Of a stretch of 64,000 nucleotides of DNA, positions 43,420 to 52,129 are shown piece after piece. The stretch's first letter is position 1; each line of letters starts with the position of its first letter. The position numbers and the translations under genes were made by a program. The notes beneath the pieces were generated by a model. It saw only the letters and a program-made list of their open reading frames with translations. It was not told where the DNA came from and made no database searches. Source of the DNA: JAXDTI01 sp034090045 (GTDB lineage Bacteria; Actinomycetota; Actinomycetes; Actinomycetales; Actinomycetaceae); assembly GCA_034090045.1 (NCBI GenBank), contig JAXDTI010000006.1:1-64000 (forward strand), in the 5' to 3' direction.

Positions 43420-46149
43420 ATGAGTGAGAGCGCAGGTTTTGGAGATATAGGTGCACTGCTGCCTGACGTGTTTGGTGTCGGTAGAGCAGATACGACAGAA
43501 CTTTCTGCACGCGGTGAAAACACGGCTGACCGTTATGGGTTGCGTCCAATCGACCCTGCTGTAATAACTGCCGGCCTGAACGATCAGCAGCTTGCTGCAG
43601 TGACCTTTAGTGGTGGCTCGCTGCTGGTGATGGCGGGAGCCGGCTCGGGCAAAACCCGCGTACTGACACGCCGAATCGCCTATCTGTTGGCGACCGGGCG
43701 GGCACGTCCCGGTGAGATCATGGCGATTACCTTTACTAACAAGGCGGCAGCCGAGATGCGGGAACGGGTGCTGCACCTGGTGGGTGAACGTGCGAAATAT
43801 ATGGCGGTTTCGACTTTTCACAGCGCCTGTGTGCGGATACTGCGGGAGAATGCGTCCGCTGCCGGGGTGAAGTCCGGGTTCTCGATCTATGACGCGGCGG
43901 ACTCGAAACGCCTAATCGCGATGATTGCGCGGGATCTGAATATTGATACGAAGCGGGCACCGGAGAAAACCGTTGCCGCACGGATTTCTGATGCAAAGAA
44001 CGAGTTGCTTTCTGCGGCTGACTACGCTCAGCGGGTGGGAAAGGATCCGCTCTCGCGCGCGGTGACACAGATCTATCCGGAGTATCAGCGGCGCCTGGCG
44101 GCCTCCAACGCACTGGATTTTGATGATTTGATTATGCGTACAGTGCAACTCCTGGCAGGTAACGCTCAGGTTGCTGAGCACTATCGCCGCAGGTATCGCC
44201 ATATTTTGGTGGATGAATATCAAGACACGAACCACGCACAGTACGTGTTAGTGCGGCTGCTCGTTGGTGGCGGTAAAGGAGACGGGGCAGGAGCCTCTAA
44301 TGACGATTTGCCGCCCGCGGAGCTGACTGTGGTGGGTGACTCTGACCAGTCGATCTATGGTTTCCGCGGCGCAACGATTCGCAACATCCAAGAGTTTGAG
44401 CAGGATTTCCCCGGTGCTGAGACGATCTATTTGGAACAAAACTATCGTTCTACCCAAACTATCCTATCTGCCGCGAACTCGGTTATTTCAGCTGGTGGAG
44501 GCGCTGCGAATGACGGCGCTTCGGGCGCGGGTGCGCATCGAAAGAAGCTGTGGACAGATGCCGGAGATGGTGCGCTAATCACTGTCCATGCTGCCGATTC
44601 TGATCGTGACGAGGCAGCCTATGTGGTTAGTGAAATAGACCGGCTGGCGCTCGCGGGACGTAAATACTCTGATTTCGCGGTGTTTTATCGCACAAACGCA
44701 CAGTCTCGGGTTCTTGAGGAACGCCTGATGCGTGCGGGGGTTCCCTATCGTGTGGTTGGCGGCACGAAGTTCTATGAGCGCCGCGAGATAAAGGATGCGC
44801 TTGCCTATCTGCGGGTGTTGGCAAACCCCGCGGATACGGTGTCGCTACGCCGGATTATTAACACGCCGCGGAGAGCCATCGGAGATAAGGCTCAGGCTTC
44901 GTTGGCTGCTTGGGCGCAAACCCGGGAGCTGAGTTTCGGTGCGGCGGTGGCGGCAATCTGGCACGGTTGGGCTGATCGCGATACGCACTTGGAGCCCTAT
45001 GCGGCGCTGCCTGATGGTGTCGCGGATTTGGGACCGGTCGCGGATTTGGGGGCTCGCGCCATGAACGCTATAGCGAAGTTTTGGCAAGATATAGCGAGTT
45101 TACGTCGCGATATTGCCGAGGGGGCAACGGTGGTTTCCACTATTGACGAGACACTGGATCGCTGTGGCTATCTGGACGCTCTCCAGGGTAGTGAAGATCC
45201 TCAGGACGGTGTGCGGGTAGAGAATCTGGCGGAGTTTCATGCAGTCGCCGCCGAGTTCAGTGCCCAGCATACGGAGGCAACCCTGATTGATTTCCTAGAG
45301 TCGGTGTCGCTGGTGGCGGATGCCGACCAGATTGGTGGAGATGAAGCCGGTGAGGTCACTTTGATGACCGTGCATACCGCGAAAGGGCTGGAGTTTCCGG
45401 TAGTGTTTGTCACCGGCATGGAGGATGGTACTTTCCCGCATCAGCGTTCCCTGGGGGATGCCAGTGAACTCGCTGAGGAGCGGCGCCTCGCCTATGTGGC
45501 GATTACACGTGCCCGCGAAATACTGTATTTTACGAGGTCGGCTGTGCGTTTACAGTGGGGTTCGCCGCAGGCGCTGCCGAGCAGTCGTTTCCTGGCGGAT
45601 ATTCCGGAGGAACTGTGTGACCTGAGCGGGGCCCAAGCTGATAGTGAGCGGGTACGCGGCTCACTGTTTGATGATGGTTCCGGTTACGGCGGCTATAGTG
45701 CGGGCGGCTATTCGGGTCGCGGCTACGGTCATGGTAGACGTTACCGGGGTCGGGATTACGGTTTCGGTGACGATGTTTATGGTGATGAGTGGTCTGATGG
45801 TTCGCGTGATAATGAAACCTATACCTCGGCTTATGGCTCGGGTTATACCGGTCATGCCGGTTATTCCGGCGGCTCGGGGGCTTCAGACGGCTATGCGCGC
45901 GGCTCGGGTGCGTCCGGTAGGGTGCATACCCGCCGCATGGCTCCGAAGAGTTCCCGGTCGGGAAGTTCCGGGAAAACGAATCGGGTGACCTCGCTGGCGG
46001 TCGGAGATCGTGTGAATCACGACAGCTATGGTCTGGGCACGGTTATAGCGGTTTCCGGTTCGGGTGCCTCTATGTCTGCGGAGGTTGATTTCGGTGATGG
46101 TTCAATTAAACGTCTGCTGTTACGCTATTCGCCCATGGAGAAACTCTGA
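43420..46149 (+). CDS. pcrA: UvrD/PcrA-family 3'-5' DNA helicase with Gly/Tyr-rich linker
   Basis: 909 residues. Motif I AGAGSGKTRVLTRR (about 72), II 'LVDEYQDTNHAQ', III 'GDSDQSIYGFRGA', IV 'NYRSTQTIL', V 'MTVHTAKGLEFPVVFV', VI 'LAYVAITRARE'. C-terminal Tudor-like module 'VGDRVNHDSYGLGTVIAV' that binds RNA polymerase in PcrA. Between VI and this module lies a Gly/Tyr/Ser/Arg-rich low-complexity region (about 747-835), which is unusual. Acts in repair, replication-fork and transcription conflicts. Confidence 0.92.
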   Translation: MSESAGFGDIGALLPDVFGVGRADTTELSARGENTADRYGLRPIDPAVITAGLNDQQLAAVTFSGGSLLVMAGAGSGKTRVLTRRIAYLLATGRARPGEIMAITFTNKAAAEMRERVLHLVGERAKYMAVSTFHSACVRILRENASAAGVKSGFSIYDAADSKRLIAMIARDLNIDTKRAPEKTVAARISDAKNELLSAADYAQRVGKDPLSRAVTQIYPEYQRRLAASNALDFDDLIMRTVQLLAGNAQVAEHYRRRYRHILVDEYQDTNHAQYVLVRLLVGGGKGDGAGASNDDLPPAELTVVGDSDQSIYGFRGATIRNIQEFEQDFPGAETIYLEQNYRSTQTILSAANSVISAGGGAANDGASGAGAHRKKLWTDAGDGALITVHAADSDRDEAAYVVSEIDRLALAGRKYSDFAVFYRTNAQSRVLEERLMRAGVPYRVVGGTKFYERREIKDALAYLRVLANPADTVSLRRIINTPRRAIGDKAQASLAAWAQTRELSFGAAVAAIWHGWADRDTHLEPYAALPDGVADLGPVADLGARAMNAIAKFWQDIASLRRDIAEGATVVSTIDETLDRCGYLDALQGSEDPQDGVRVENLAEFHAVAAEFSAQHTEATLIDFLESVSLVADADQIGGDEAGEVTLMTVHTAKGLEFPVVFVTGMEDGTFPHQRSLGDASELAEERRLAYVAITRAREILYFTRSAVRLQWGSPQALPSSRFLADIPEELCDLSGAQADSERVRGSLFDDGSGYGGYSAGGYSGRGYGHGRRYRGRDYGFGDDVYGDEWSDGSRDNETYTSAYGSGYTGHAGYSGGSGASDGYARGSGASGRVHTRRMAPKSSRSGSSGKTNRVTSLAVGDRVNHDSYGLGTVIAVSGSGASMSAEVDFGDGSIKRLLLRYSPMEKL

Positions 46150-46210
46150 GTGTTGCCCGTGCCTCTCTCGCCCTCTTTAACCCGGTGAAATTCACTTTAC
46201 CGTGACCTGA

Positions 46211-46230
46211 TCACCGCCAAATTGCGGTGA
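46211..46230 (+). terminator. Weak hairpin after pcrA
   Basis: TCACCGC / GCGGTGA, 7-bp stem with 6-base loop, followed by GCTTTATGTT. Could end the helicase transcript; no T run, so weak. Confidence 0.35.
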
Positions 46231-46496
46231 GCTTTATGTTCGATTAATGAGTTAGCGTTGGCTGCATACTCGATTTCAGAGAACTCCCGCGAGCTCCAAA
46301 CGAGTCTGCAGATTACAAAAGAGGCAGTAGCAACAGACAATAGGCAGTTGGCAGCATTAACGCAGGGATCTCGATCTGGACAAGAAACAATTCAACCGGT
46401 AAATCGTGCTGTACACAGGTAATGGAAAGTGCGGTAGCTGCGCTGGAGTCCATGCACCGCACAAGCGATGATTTTGTTCAAGATTTGCAAAGCTAA
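46231..46496 (+). pseudogene. Frameshifted small helical (WXG100-like) protein gene
   Basis: One frame reads 'INELALAAYSISENSRELQT', then 'SLQITKEAVATDNRQLAALT', 'QGSRSGQETIQPVNRAVHR' and a stop at 46420-46422. The neighbouring frame continues with 'VMESAVAALESMHRTSDDFVQDLQS' (split here as landmark) to TAA 46494. The joined product would be about 85 residues, helical, Gln/Ser/Ala-rich without Cys, like a WXG100/type-VII-secreted or TIGR04197-like small effector. No start codon with ribosome site is seen and one frameshift interrupts it. Confidence 0.5.
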
Positions 46497-46520
46497 TTAC
46501 CCGGTTGTGGTGATGGCTGA

Positions 46521-46799
46521 ATGGGGCATTACGAATTGTGGGAGAATCACCGGACTCGCTTTCTGAGAGATTCTCTAGGTATGAGTGTTTCGCTTTCACG
46601 CAATGTCAGTATTGCCACGGGAGACAATTTCGATCGATTACGTGATTTGTATAAGCGACAAATTGGTGCTGAGTTCGGGATTGATGCTCAAGTGCAACGA
46701 GCAATAGGTGGAGCTCAAGTCAGTTTGGCTGAGTTATTAAATACTCTCAACGCTGCGGTAAATCTGATTTCTCAAATCGAGGCCACCGAAACAGTTTAG
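46521..46799 (+). CDS. Small helical protein of type-VII-secretion style, hypothetical
   Basis: 92 residues, intact. N-terminal 'HYELWENHRTRFLRDSLGM' then two amphipathic helices with a central Gly/Ser region and no Cys, Trp only near the start. Size and pattern fit a WXG100-type or similar helical-hairpin partner, but the WxG turn itself is not present, so the assignment is tentative. Lies between two decayed genes of the same kind. RBS is poor, so it may be dead. Confidence 0.45.
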   Translation: MGHYELWENHRTRFLRDSLGMSVSLSRNVSIATGDNFDRLRDLYKRQIGAEFGIDAQVQRAIGGAQVSLAELLNTLNAAVNLISQIEATETV

Positions 46800-46803
46800 G
46801 TGG

Positions 46804-47025
46804 ATGACTAATACGACTTAAAATACTGATTCTGCTGTTCAAAGTGTTAATCAAGCAATCGAGATTAGGCGATAAGCGGAAAGCTGTGCTTTGAAAGCAG
46901 TAGGTCATCTTAAAGATGCTCTTTGTGATGCCAGAGGACTCGCTCAGTTTATTGACGTTACTGGATTGATACAACTCATCAATCAGGCTTCTAGATATCC
47001 TCTAGACATAAAGGCGGGGGCCTAA
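46804..47025 (+). pseudogene. Small helical protein gene with two in-frame stops
   Basis: From ATG 46804 the frame reads 'MTNTT', stop, 'NTDSAVQSVNQAIEIRR', stop, 'AESCALKAVGHLKDALCD', 'ARGLAQFIDVTGLIQLINQA', ending 'IKAGA' and TAA at 47025. The reading frame is otherwise continuous for 74 codons, so it is a gene with two nonsense mutations. Hydrophobic-helical, same style as the preceding gene. The following 186 bases up to the nuclease-like gene are AT-rich and hold nothing recognisable. Confidence 0.5.
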
Positions 47026-47211
47026 ATGATTATGAAAACGCGGCTGTTATATTAGTCTCAAAACTGAGCCAATAGATAGTCAGGGGTAAATCAATGATGT
47101 TTTCATTAATGTGTTCTGAGTCTTAGTGTTATGAAATCTACAGAAGCGGAGCACGTTGCCTCTGAAAAAAGTGTGATGCAATCCAATGGATGATCTTCCC
47201 AATTCTCATCC

Positions 47212-48039
47212 TCAGGCGGCGGCTCGGTTATCCAGGTAAGCGAGGACTTCAGCGGCGAGGAATCCCGGGGTAGTGACTTCCTCGTATGTGAATCGCAAAG
47301 TCGGGTACCCGAGCTTCAACGCCTCACGTGACCTGCGGCGATCCTTAGCAAATTCGGTGCGTCCGCTGTGCCACTCGTAGCCGTCCAGCTCCACAATCAG
47401 GTGCCCCTCAATCAGAAAATCAACCTCCCCGACACCCGGTATTCGCTCTCCGCAAACCATATCCAACCCCAGAGGTTTGAGTTCCAACCGCCCCAAAGTC
47501 TCCAATCCTGACCTGGCTTTGCCATTCGAATCATGGAAAACTTGCGAATACCTGCCCTGGTGGGTTTTCCGGATAGCAATAGCCAGTTCCTCGTGGTCGC
47601 ACAGACCTTTTTGCTGGATTGAATCCAACACTATTACCCGTTCGAGATGGCTGTTCAAGCAACGCATTGCCTGGATAGCTGCTTTGACAGGAGAAACTAT
47701 CCGCGTGCTCTGAGCATAATCGTCCTGATGCAGATGAATGCCGGGCATATATGTTCGATGTGTCCCCTGCTTAACAGAGATATGGGTCTTGTTCGTGCTG
47801 TTTCCCCAAATCTCGACCCCGTATTTGTGCAGAGCACTGACACATGCGAGGCTGCCGTGGTGTGCGAACACTGCCAAAGTTGTTCGATCAGTGCCGGGGA
47901 GGTATATCACTGTGCGGTTCAGTCGTTTGACGCTACTGTCACTCAGAGCTCTCATCACTTTTCTCCGTGAAGTGGCCTTCGTTGCAATCCCTATAGTTGA
48001 AACACCGTTATTTCGAGCTAAAAAGTCAATAACATTCAT
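47212..48039 (-). CDS. AbiEi-like N-terminal plus Vsr/DUF559-type nuclease domain protein
   Basis: 275 residues. N-terminal part (about 1-100) resembles the winged-helix 'transcriptional regulator/AbiEi antitoxin' type common in actinobacteria. The C-terminal part has the Vsr/DUF559 PD-(D/E)XK-like signature 'GVGEVDFLIEGHLIVELDG', then 'YEWHSGRTEFAKDRRR' and 'ALKLGYPTLRFTYEEV'. Such proteins often sit in accessory or defence regions, but no partner toxin or methylase is adjacent. Its function is inferred. It is convergent with the small decayed helical genes. Confidence 0.65.
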   Translation of the reverse strand: MNVIDFLARNNGVSTIGIATKATSRRKVMRALSDSSVKRLNRTVIYLPGTDRTTLAVFAHHGSLACVSALHKYGVEIWGNSTNKTHISVKQGTHRTYMPGIHLHQDDYAQSTRIVSPVKAAIQAMRCLNSHLERVIVLDSIQQKGLCDHEELAIAIRKTHQGRYSQVFHDSNGKARSGLETLGRLELKPLGLDMVCGERIPGVGEVDFLIEGHLIVELDGYEWHSGRTEFAKDRRRSREALKLGYPTLRFTYEEVTTPGFLAAEVLAYLDNRAAA

Positions 48040-48157
48040 AAAATCAGTATTCCATATCTGATTTCAAGCAAAACGGGCTGTTGATAACTTATGGCTCGGT
48101 TGGGCGGGGGTGTTGGGGTTTCCGGGCGAAATGGAGCCTGCTTCCTTTTTGAAGCCT

Positions 48158-48330
48158 GTACATGGGCGGATAAGTCGGTTGCACGAATGGATAAGTCGCG
48201 AGGATTATTTCTGCATTTAGCAACACCAGTAACAGTCCAGGAAACGGTTTCCCCAGGTCTAGGCGTTAATGTTACTGGTGTTGCTCGTGGGTTTATCCGC
48301 TGGTGCGCGCGACTTATCCATTTGTTCACG
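48158..48330 (+). repeat. 173-bp palindromic repeat, copy 2
   Basis: Same length and layout as copy 1 (37054-37226, opposite strand). Paired GGATAAGT motifs at the left end, an inner perfect 15-bp inverted repeat (AGCAACACCAGTAAC / GTTACTGGTGTTGCT) and outward-reversed ACTTATCC motifs at the right. The shared block GGATTATTTCTGCA is identical in both copies; the inner arms differ in sequence but stay self-complementary. No coding capacity. Lies between the orphan nuclease-like gene and sucC. Confidence 0.75.
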
Positions 48331-48344
48331 GCACCGGCAGGAGA

Positions 48345-48480
48345 GGGGGATGGTTGACGCGGGGGTGATGACCGGCGAGGGGGGATGGTCGACGCTGGGG
48401 TGCTGATCGGTGAGGGGTGATGACCGGCGAGGCAGGGGGAAGTCGCGGGGGTGATGACCGGCGAGGCAGGGGGGGGAGGT
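48345..48480. repeat. 35-bp G-rich tandem repeats upstream of sucC
   Basis: Unit of 35 bases at 48345-48379 and 48380-48414 (several substitutions), then shorter partial units around 'TGATGACCGGCGAGGCAGGGGG', each with G runs of 4-8. A long open frame runs through it upstream of sucC but is low-complexity and has no ribosome site, so it is not treated as coding. May form G-quadruplexes. Confidence 0.75.
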
Positions 48481-48626
48481 GGCGAGGTGAGGGAACAGGG
48501 CGCCGTTGGGGTGTGGGGCGCGTCACTTTCAGGTATGATTATCTTGAAATCGAGATATTCCAGACCTCATATATCTCGGAACCAGCGTCCGGACGTTCCG
48601 GAGCGGGAAACAGGAAGGAAATCAGC

Positions 48627-49799
48627 GTGGATCTGTTCGAATATCAGGCGCGCGACCTGTTCGAGAAGCATGGCGTACCGGTCCTGGCCGGAATTGTCGC
48701 CGAGACTCCGGACGAGGCCGCTGCCGCAGCCGAAAAAATGCTGGCTGCTGGCTCAACCGTGGTAGTGGTAAAGGCTCAGGTAAAGATTGGTGGTCGCGGC
48801 AAGGCCGGCGGCGTTAAGCTCGCAAAGTCTGTCGAGGAGGCACGCGCCCACGCCGAAGCTATTATCGGCATGGATATTCGCGGACACAAGGTTCATCGCG
48901 TAATGATTGCTGCCGGTGCCGACATCGCTGAGGAGTATTACTTCTCGGTGCTGCTGGATCGCGGAAACCGTCGAAATCTGGTCATGTGTTCGAAACAGGG
49001 CGGTATGGAAATTGAGCAGCTTGCCGTAGAGCGCCCCGAGGCGCTGGCAAAGGTGCCGCTCGATATGGAAGGCGTTACCGAGACGAAAGCTCTCGAAATA
49101 TTAGGGGAGGCGGGTTTCGACAGTGAGACCGCGCAGGTGGCGGCGCCGGTGTTGGTGAAGCTCTATGACGTGTTCACCGGTGAGGATGCCACCCTGGTTG
49201 AGGTGAACCCGCTGGTAAAGACCGGCGACGGACGAATCATAGCCCTGGACGGCAAGGTCACCCTGGACGACAACGCCCGTTTCCGTCATCCCGAACATGA
49301 GGAACTGGTTGACAGGGCCGCAGAGGATCCGCTGGAGGCGAAAGCTAAGCAACTGAATCTGAACTATGTGCATCTCGGCGGCGAGGTTGGCATTATCGGT
49401 AACGGTGCCGGTCTGGTCATGTCCACCCTTGATGTGGTCGCCTATGCCGGTGAGCTCCATGGCGTGAAGCCGGCAAACTTCCTGGATATCGGCGGTGGCG
49501 CGTCTGCCGAGGTGATGTCGAACGGCCTGAGCGTGATTCTGTCCGATCCGGAGGTAAAGTCGGTGTTTGTGAACGTCTTTGGCGGCATCACCGCCTGTGA
49601 TCAGGTCGCGAAAGGTATCCTCCAGGCTGTTGAGAGCCTCGGTGAGAAAGCTAACATTCCGCTGGTGGTGCGCCTGGACGGCAACAATGTCGAGGAAGGT
49701 CGCCGCATTCTCCAGGAGGCTGCCCTCCCGCAGGTGCATCCGGTAGACACGATGGACGAAGGCGCCGCCGAGGCTGCTCGGCTGGCGGCTCAGGCATAA
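48627..49799 (+). CDS. sucC: Succinyl-CoA synthetase beta subunit
   Basis: 390 residues from GTG 48627 (GGAAGGAAA upstream); longer upstream frame rejected because it is repeat sequence. ATP-grasp domain begins 'DLFEYQARDLFEKHGVPVL', then 'VVKAQVKIGGRGKAGGVKL'; 'LEVNPLVKT' region and 'FLDIGGGASAEVMSNGL' in the CoA-ligase lobe. Joins with SucD to make ATP or GTP from succinyl-CoA. Operon sucCD. Confidence 0.97.
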   Translation: MDLFEYQARDLFEKHGVPVLAGIVAETPDEAAAAAEKMLAAGSTVVVVKAQVKIGGRGKAGGVKLAKSVEEARAHAEAIIGMDIRGHKVHRVMIAAGADIAEEYYFSVLLDRGNRRNLVMCSKQGGMEIEQLAVERPEALAKVPLDMEGVTETKALEILGEAGFDSETAQVAAPVLVKLYDVFTGEDATLVEVNPLVKTGDGRIIALDGKVTLDDNARFRHPEHEELVDRAAEDPLEAKAKQLNLNYVHLGGEVGIIGNGAGLVMSTLDVVAYAGELHGVKPANFLDIGGGASAEVMSNGLSVILSDPEVKSVFVNVFGGITACDQVAKGILQAVESLGEKANIPLVVRLDGNNVEEGRRILQEAALPQVHPVDTMDEGAAEAARLAAQA

Positions 49800-49823
49800 G
49801 GCAGAGGGCGAAAGGACAATATA

Positions 49824-50747
49824 ATGGCTATCTTCCTAGATGAGAACGCCCGCGTAGTAGTGCAGGGCATGACCGGCTCTGAAGGTCAGAAGCACACTCG
49901 GCTGATGCTGGGTGCCGGCACCAATATCGTAGGCGGCACCAACCCAAAGAAAGCCGGTCAGACGGTCACTTTCGATGTGGTTCCGTTGGGGCCGGGCAGC
50001 GCTAATGTGCAGCCAGGTGCGCACGAAATTCCGGTTTTCGGCACCGTGAAAGAGGCTATGGAGAACGCCGGTGCGAACGTTTCGGTTATCTTTGTTCCAC
50101 CGGCTTTCGCTAAGGGCGCCGTGCTGGAGGCGATCGATGCTGGTATGCCCTTGATCGTGGTCATCACCGAAGGTATTCCGGTGCAGGATTCCACCGAATT
50201 CGTGAACAAGGGCTTGGAGGCCGGTGTCCGTATCATCGGTCCGAACTGTCCCGGCATTATCAGCCCGGGTTTGTCTAATGTCGGTATCACCCCGGCGGAC
50301 ACTACCACTAAGGGGCCCCTCGGTTTGGTTTCGAAGTCCGGAACCCTGACCTATCAGCTCATGTATGAGCTGCGGGATATTGGGTTCACCACCGGCATGG
50401 GCATTGGTGGTGACCCGGTTGCGGGAACCACCCACATAGATGCGATCCAGGCTTTCGAGGATGACCCGAACACCGAAGCAATCGTGATGATTGGCGAGAT
50501 AGGCGGTGATGCGGAGGAACGCGCCGCAGCCTATATCAAAGAACACATCACAAAGCCGGTGGTCGCATATGTCGCGGGCTTTACTGCGCCTCCCGGAAAA
50601 ACGATGGGGCACGCCGGAGCTATCGTTTCGGGTTCTGCCGGTACTGCCGCCGCGAAGAAAGAGGCACTTGAGGCTGCCGGAGTTAAGGTCGGGAAGACCC
50701 CATCCGAAACTGCGCGTCTGGCTCGTGAGTTGCTGCAGACCAAGTAG
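49824..50747 (+). CDS. sucD: Succinyl-CoA synthetase alpha subunit
   Basis: 307 residues. CoA-binding 'QGMTGSEGQKHTRLML', 'GGTNPKKAGQTV', and the phosphohistidine loop 'MGHAGAIVSGSAGTA' (active His). 24 bases after sucC. A strong hairpin terminator follows. Confidence 0.97.
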   Translation: MAIFLDENARVVVQGMTGSEGQKHTRLMLGAGTNIVGGTNPKKAGQTVTFDVVPLGPGSANVQPGAHEIPVFGTVKEAMENAGANVSVIFVPPAFAKGAVLEAIDAGMPLIVVITEGIPVQDSTEFVNKGLEAGVRIIGPNCPGIISPGLSNVGITPADTTTKGPLGLVSKSGTLTYQLMYELRDIGFTTGMGIGGDPVAGTTHIDAIQAFEDDPNTEAIVMIGEIGGDAEERAAAYIKEHITKPVVAYVAGFTAPPGKTMGHAGAIVSGSAGTAAAKKEALEAAGVKVGKTPSETARLARELLQTK

Positions 50748-50777
50748 TAGTAGCGTCACGTAGCGTCATTATTAAGG

Positions 50778-50807
50778 CAGGCTCCGGCGCCGATGCGTCG
50801 GAGCCTG
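50778..50807 (+). terminator. Intrinsic terminator of sucCD
   Basis: CAGGCTCCG (50778-50786) / CGGAGCCTG (50799-50807) with an inner GCGC/GCGT extension and CGAT loop, followed by TCCTTTCT. About 13 paired bases in all. Confidence 0.8.
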
Positions 50808-50857
50808 TCCTTTCTGTGTGTATGGGTGTACGGGGCTGCCCGGATAGAGTTATAGGT

Positions 50858-51532
50858 ATGAGGATCCTCGGAATAGACACTTCGGCTGGCATCTCGGTGG
50901 GTGTTTCGGAAACCACTGATACTGGAATTCGCCTTTTGAGCTGGCAGTATAGTGGCGATACTCGCAGACATGCTGAGGATTTAACCGCTATGATTGATGC
51001 GGCGGTGCATATTGCCGGTCTTGATGGTCCATGTTACCTGGACGCGATAGCGGTTGGTACTGGACCGGGACCTTTCACGGGTTTGCGTACCGGATTGGTT
51101 GCCGCCCGTACTCTCGCTTTCGCTCTCGGGCTGCAACTATGCGGTATAGGTTCACTAGATGTGCTCGCTCGCGGCATTCTGGATCAGGTCGGCGAGCGGC
51201 AGGACGGCAGGGTTGCGGTGTTTACTGATGCCCGCCGTCACGAGGTTTACGCCGCAGCCTATATAGCGTATGGCGCAGATGATGTTCAGGTGTTCAGCGA
51301 GCCGATGGTCGGTGCAGCCGGTGATTTCGCGGATCTCGCCAGGGAGCCGGGAATAACGGTTGCGGGTGCCGGTTGTGAACTCTATCCTGATGTGTTGCCT
51401 GTGACCGGGCATTTCGATCATCGGGTTTCGCCGCTGGCGTTGGCTCGAATAGCGGCGGCTCGCGGTTTTATCGGGGACACTGAGCCGCGGTATCTGCGGC
51501 GCCCGGATATTCAAATGCCGAAGAACAAATGA
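50858..51532 (+). CDS. tsaB: TsaB, t6A-synthesis partner
   Basis: About 224 residues from ATG 50858. ASKHA-fold start 'RILGIDTSAGISVGVSE' and 'GPGPFTGLRTGLVAARTLAF' are diagnostic. Heterodimerises with TsaD (55718-56794) to make N6-threonylcarbamoyl-adenosine at tRNA position 37. Overlaps rimI by 4 bases; tsaE and tsaC are not in this window. Confidence 0.92.
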   Translation: MRILGIDTSAGISVGVSETTDTGIRLLSWQYSGDTRRHAEDLTAMIDAAVHIAGLDGPCYLDAIAVGTGPGPFTGLRTGLVAARTLAFALGLQLCGIGSLDVLARGILDQVGERQDGRVAVFTDARRHEVYAAAYIAYGADDVQVFSEPMVGAAGDFADLAREPGITVAGAGCELYPDVLPVTGHFDHRVSPLALARIAAARGFIGDTEPRYLRRPDIQMPKNK

Positions 51533-52032
51533 GCGCCGCGATTCCCGAGTGGCTCTTTGACAGGGCTGGTTTTCGCTACCTGTTGCGCCCGGCCCGACTA
51601 GCTGATGCTGAGTGTTTGGCTCAGTTAGATGCGGTGGTTTTCACTTCGGAGGCGTGGAGTACGGATATTTTTGCGCGTTCTATCGGTTCTGCGCATGAGC
51701 GCTATCTGCTGCTTGAATTGCCGGGTGATGAGGAGCGGGTAGCTGGTTTTGTTGGGGTGTCTCTCACCCCGCCGGAAGCTGACCTGCTCGCTATCGTTAT
51801 CGCGTCTGATTTGCGTGAACGCGGTCTGGGTAGGGGGATGCTGGCTGCTGCTGAGGGGCTTGCCGGTCAACACCGCTGCCGCCAGCTGTTTTTGGAGGTG
51901 CGTGCCTCTAATACAGCTGCGCTGAACCTGTATCGGGGAGCCGGATACGAAACCCTGGGGCAGCGGGAACGCTATTATCACAATCCGCCGGAAGCTGCGG
52001 TGGTGATGCGTAAGCTCTTACGTGTTGAGTGA
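51529..52032 (+). CDS. rimI: RimI-type N-acetyltransferase
   Basis: 167 residues, GNAT fold; acetyl-CoA loop 'LRERGLGRGML', substrate wall 'LEVRASNTAALNLYRGAGY'. RimI acetylates ribosomal protein S18 N-terminus and other proteins; commonly fused to or beside tsaB/tsaD. Overlap with tsaB shows coupling. Confidence 0.9.
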   Translation: MSAAIPEWLFDRAGFRYLLRPARLADAECLAQLDAVVFTSEAWSTDIFARSIGSAHERYLLLELPGDEERVAGFVGVSLTPPEADLLAIVIASDLRERGLGRGMLAAAEGLAGQHRCRQLFLEVRASNTAALNLYRGAGYETLGQRERYYHNPPEAAVVMRKLLRVE

Positions 52033-52129
52033 ACGATGCCGTGTTGCCGGTACTCGATACATCAAAATTTTGCGAAATAGTATCCCAAGTTCGTGAAAAA
52101 AGCCGTATTTGACCGATAGGCTAGTAGAC

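Noticed and set aside
48417..48626. An N-terminal extension of sucC of 70 residues
   Set aside because: It runs through G-rich tandem repeats with low-complexity Gly/Arg and no ribosome site; the GTG at 48627 with GGAAGGAAA is the standard start.
49836..50759. A 307-codon minus-strand ORF opposite sucD
   Set aside because: It is the antisense shadow of the intact sucD gene, with no ribosome site and Arg/Ser/His-rich low-similarity sequence.
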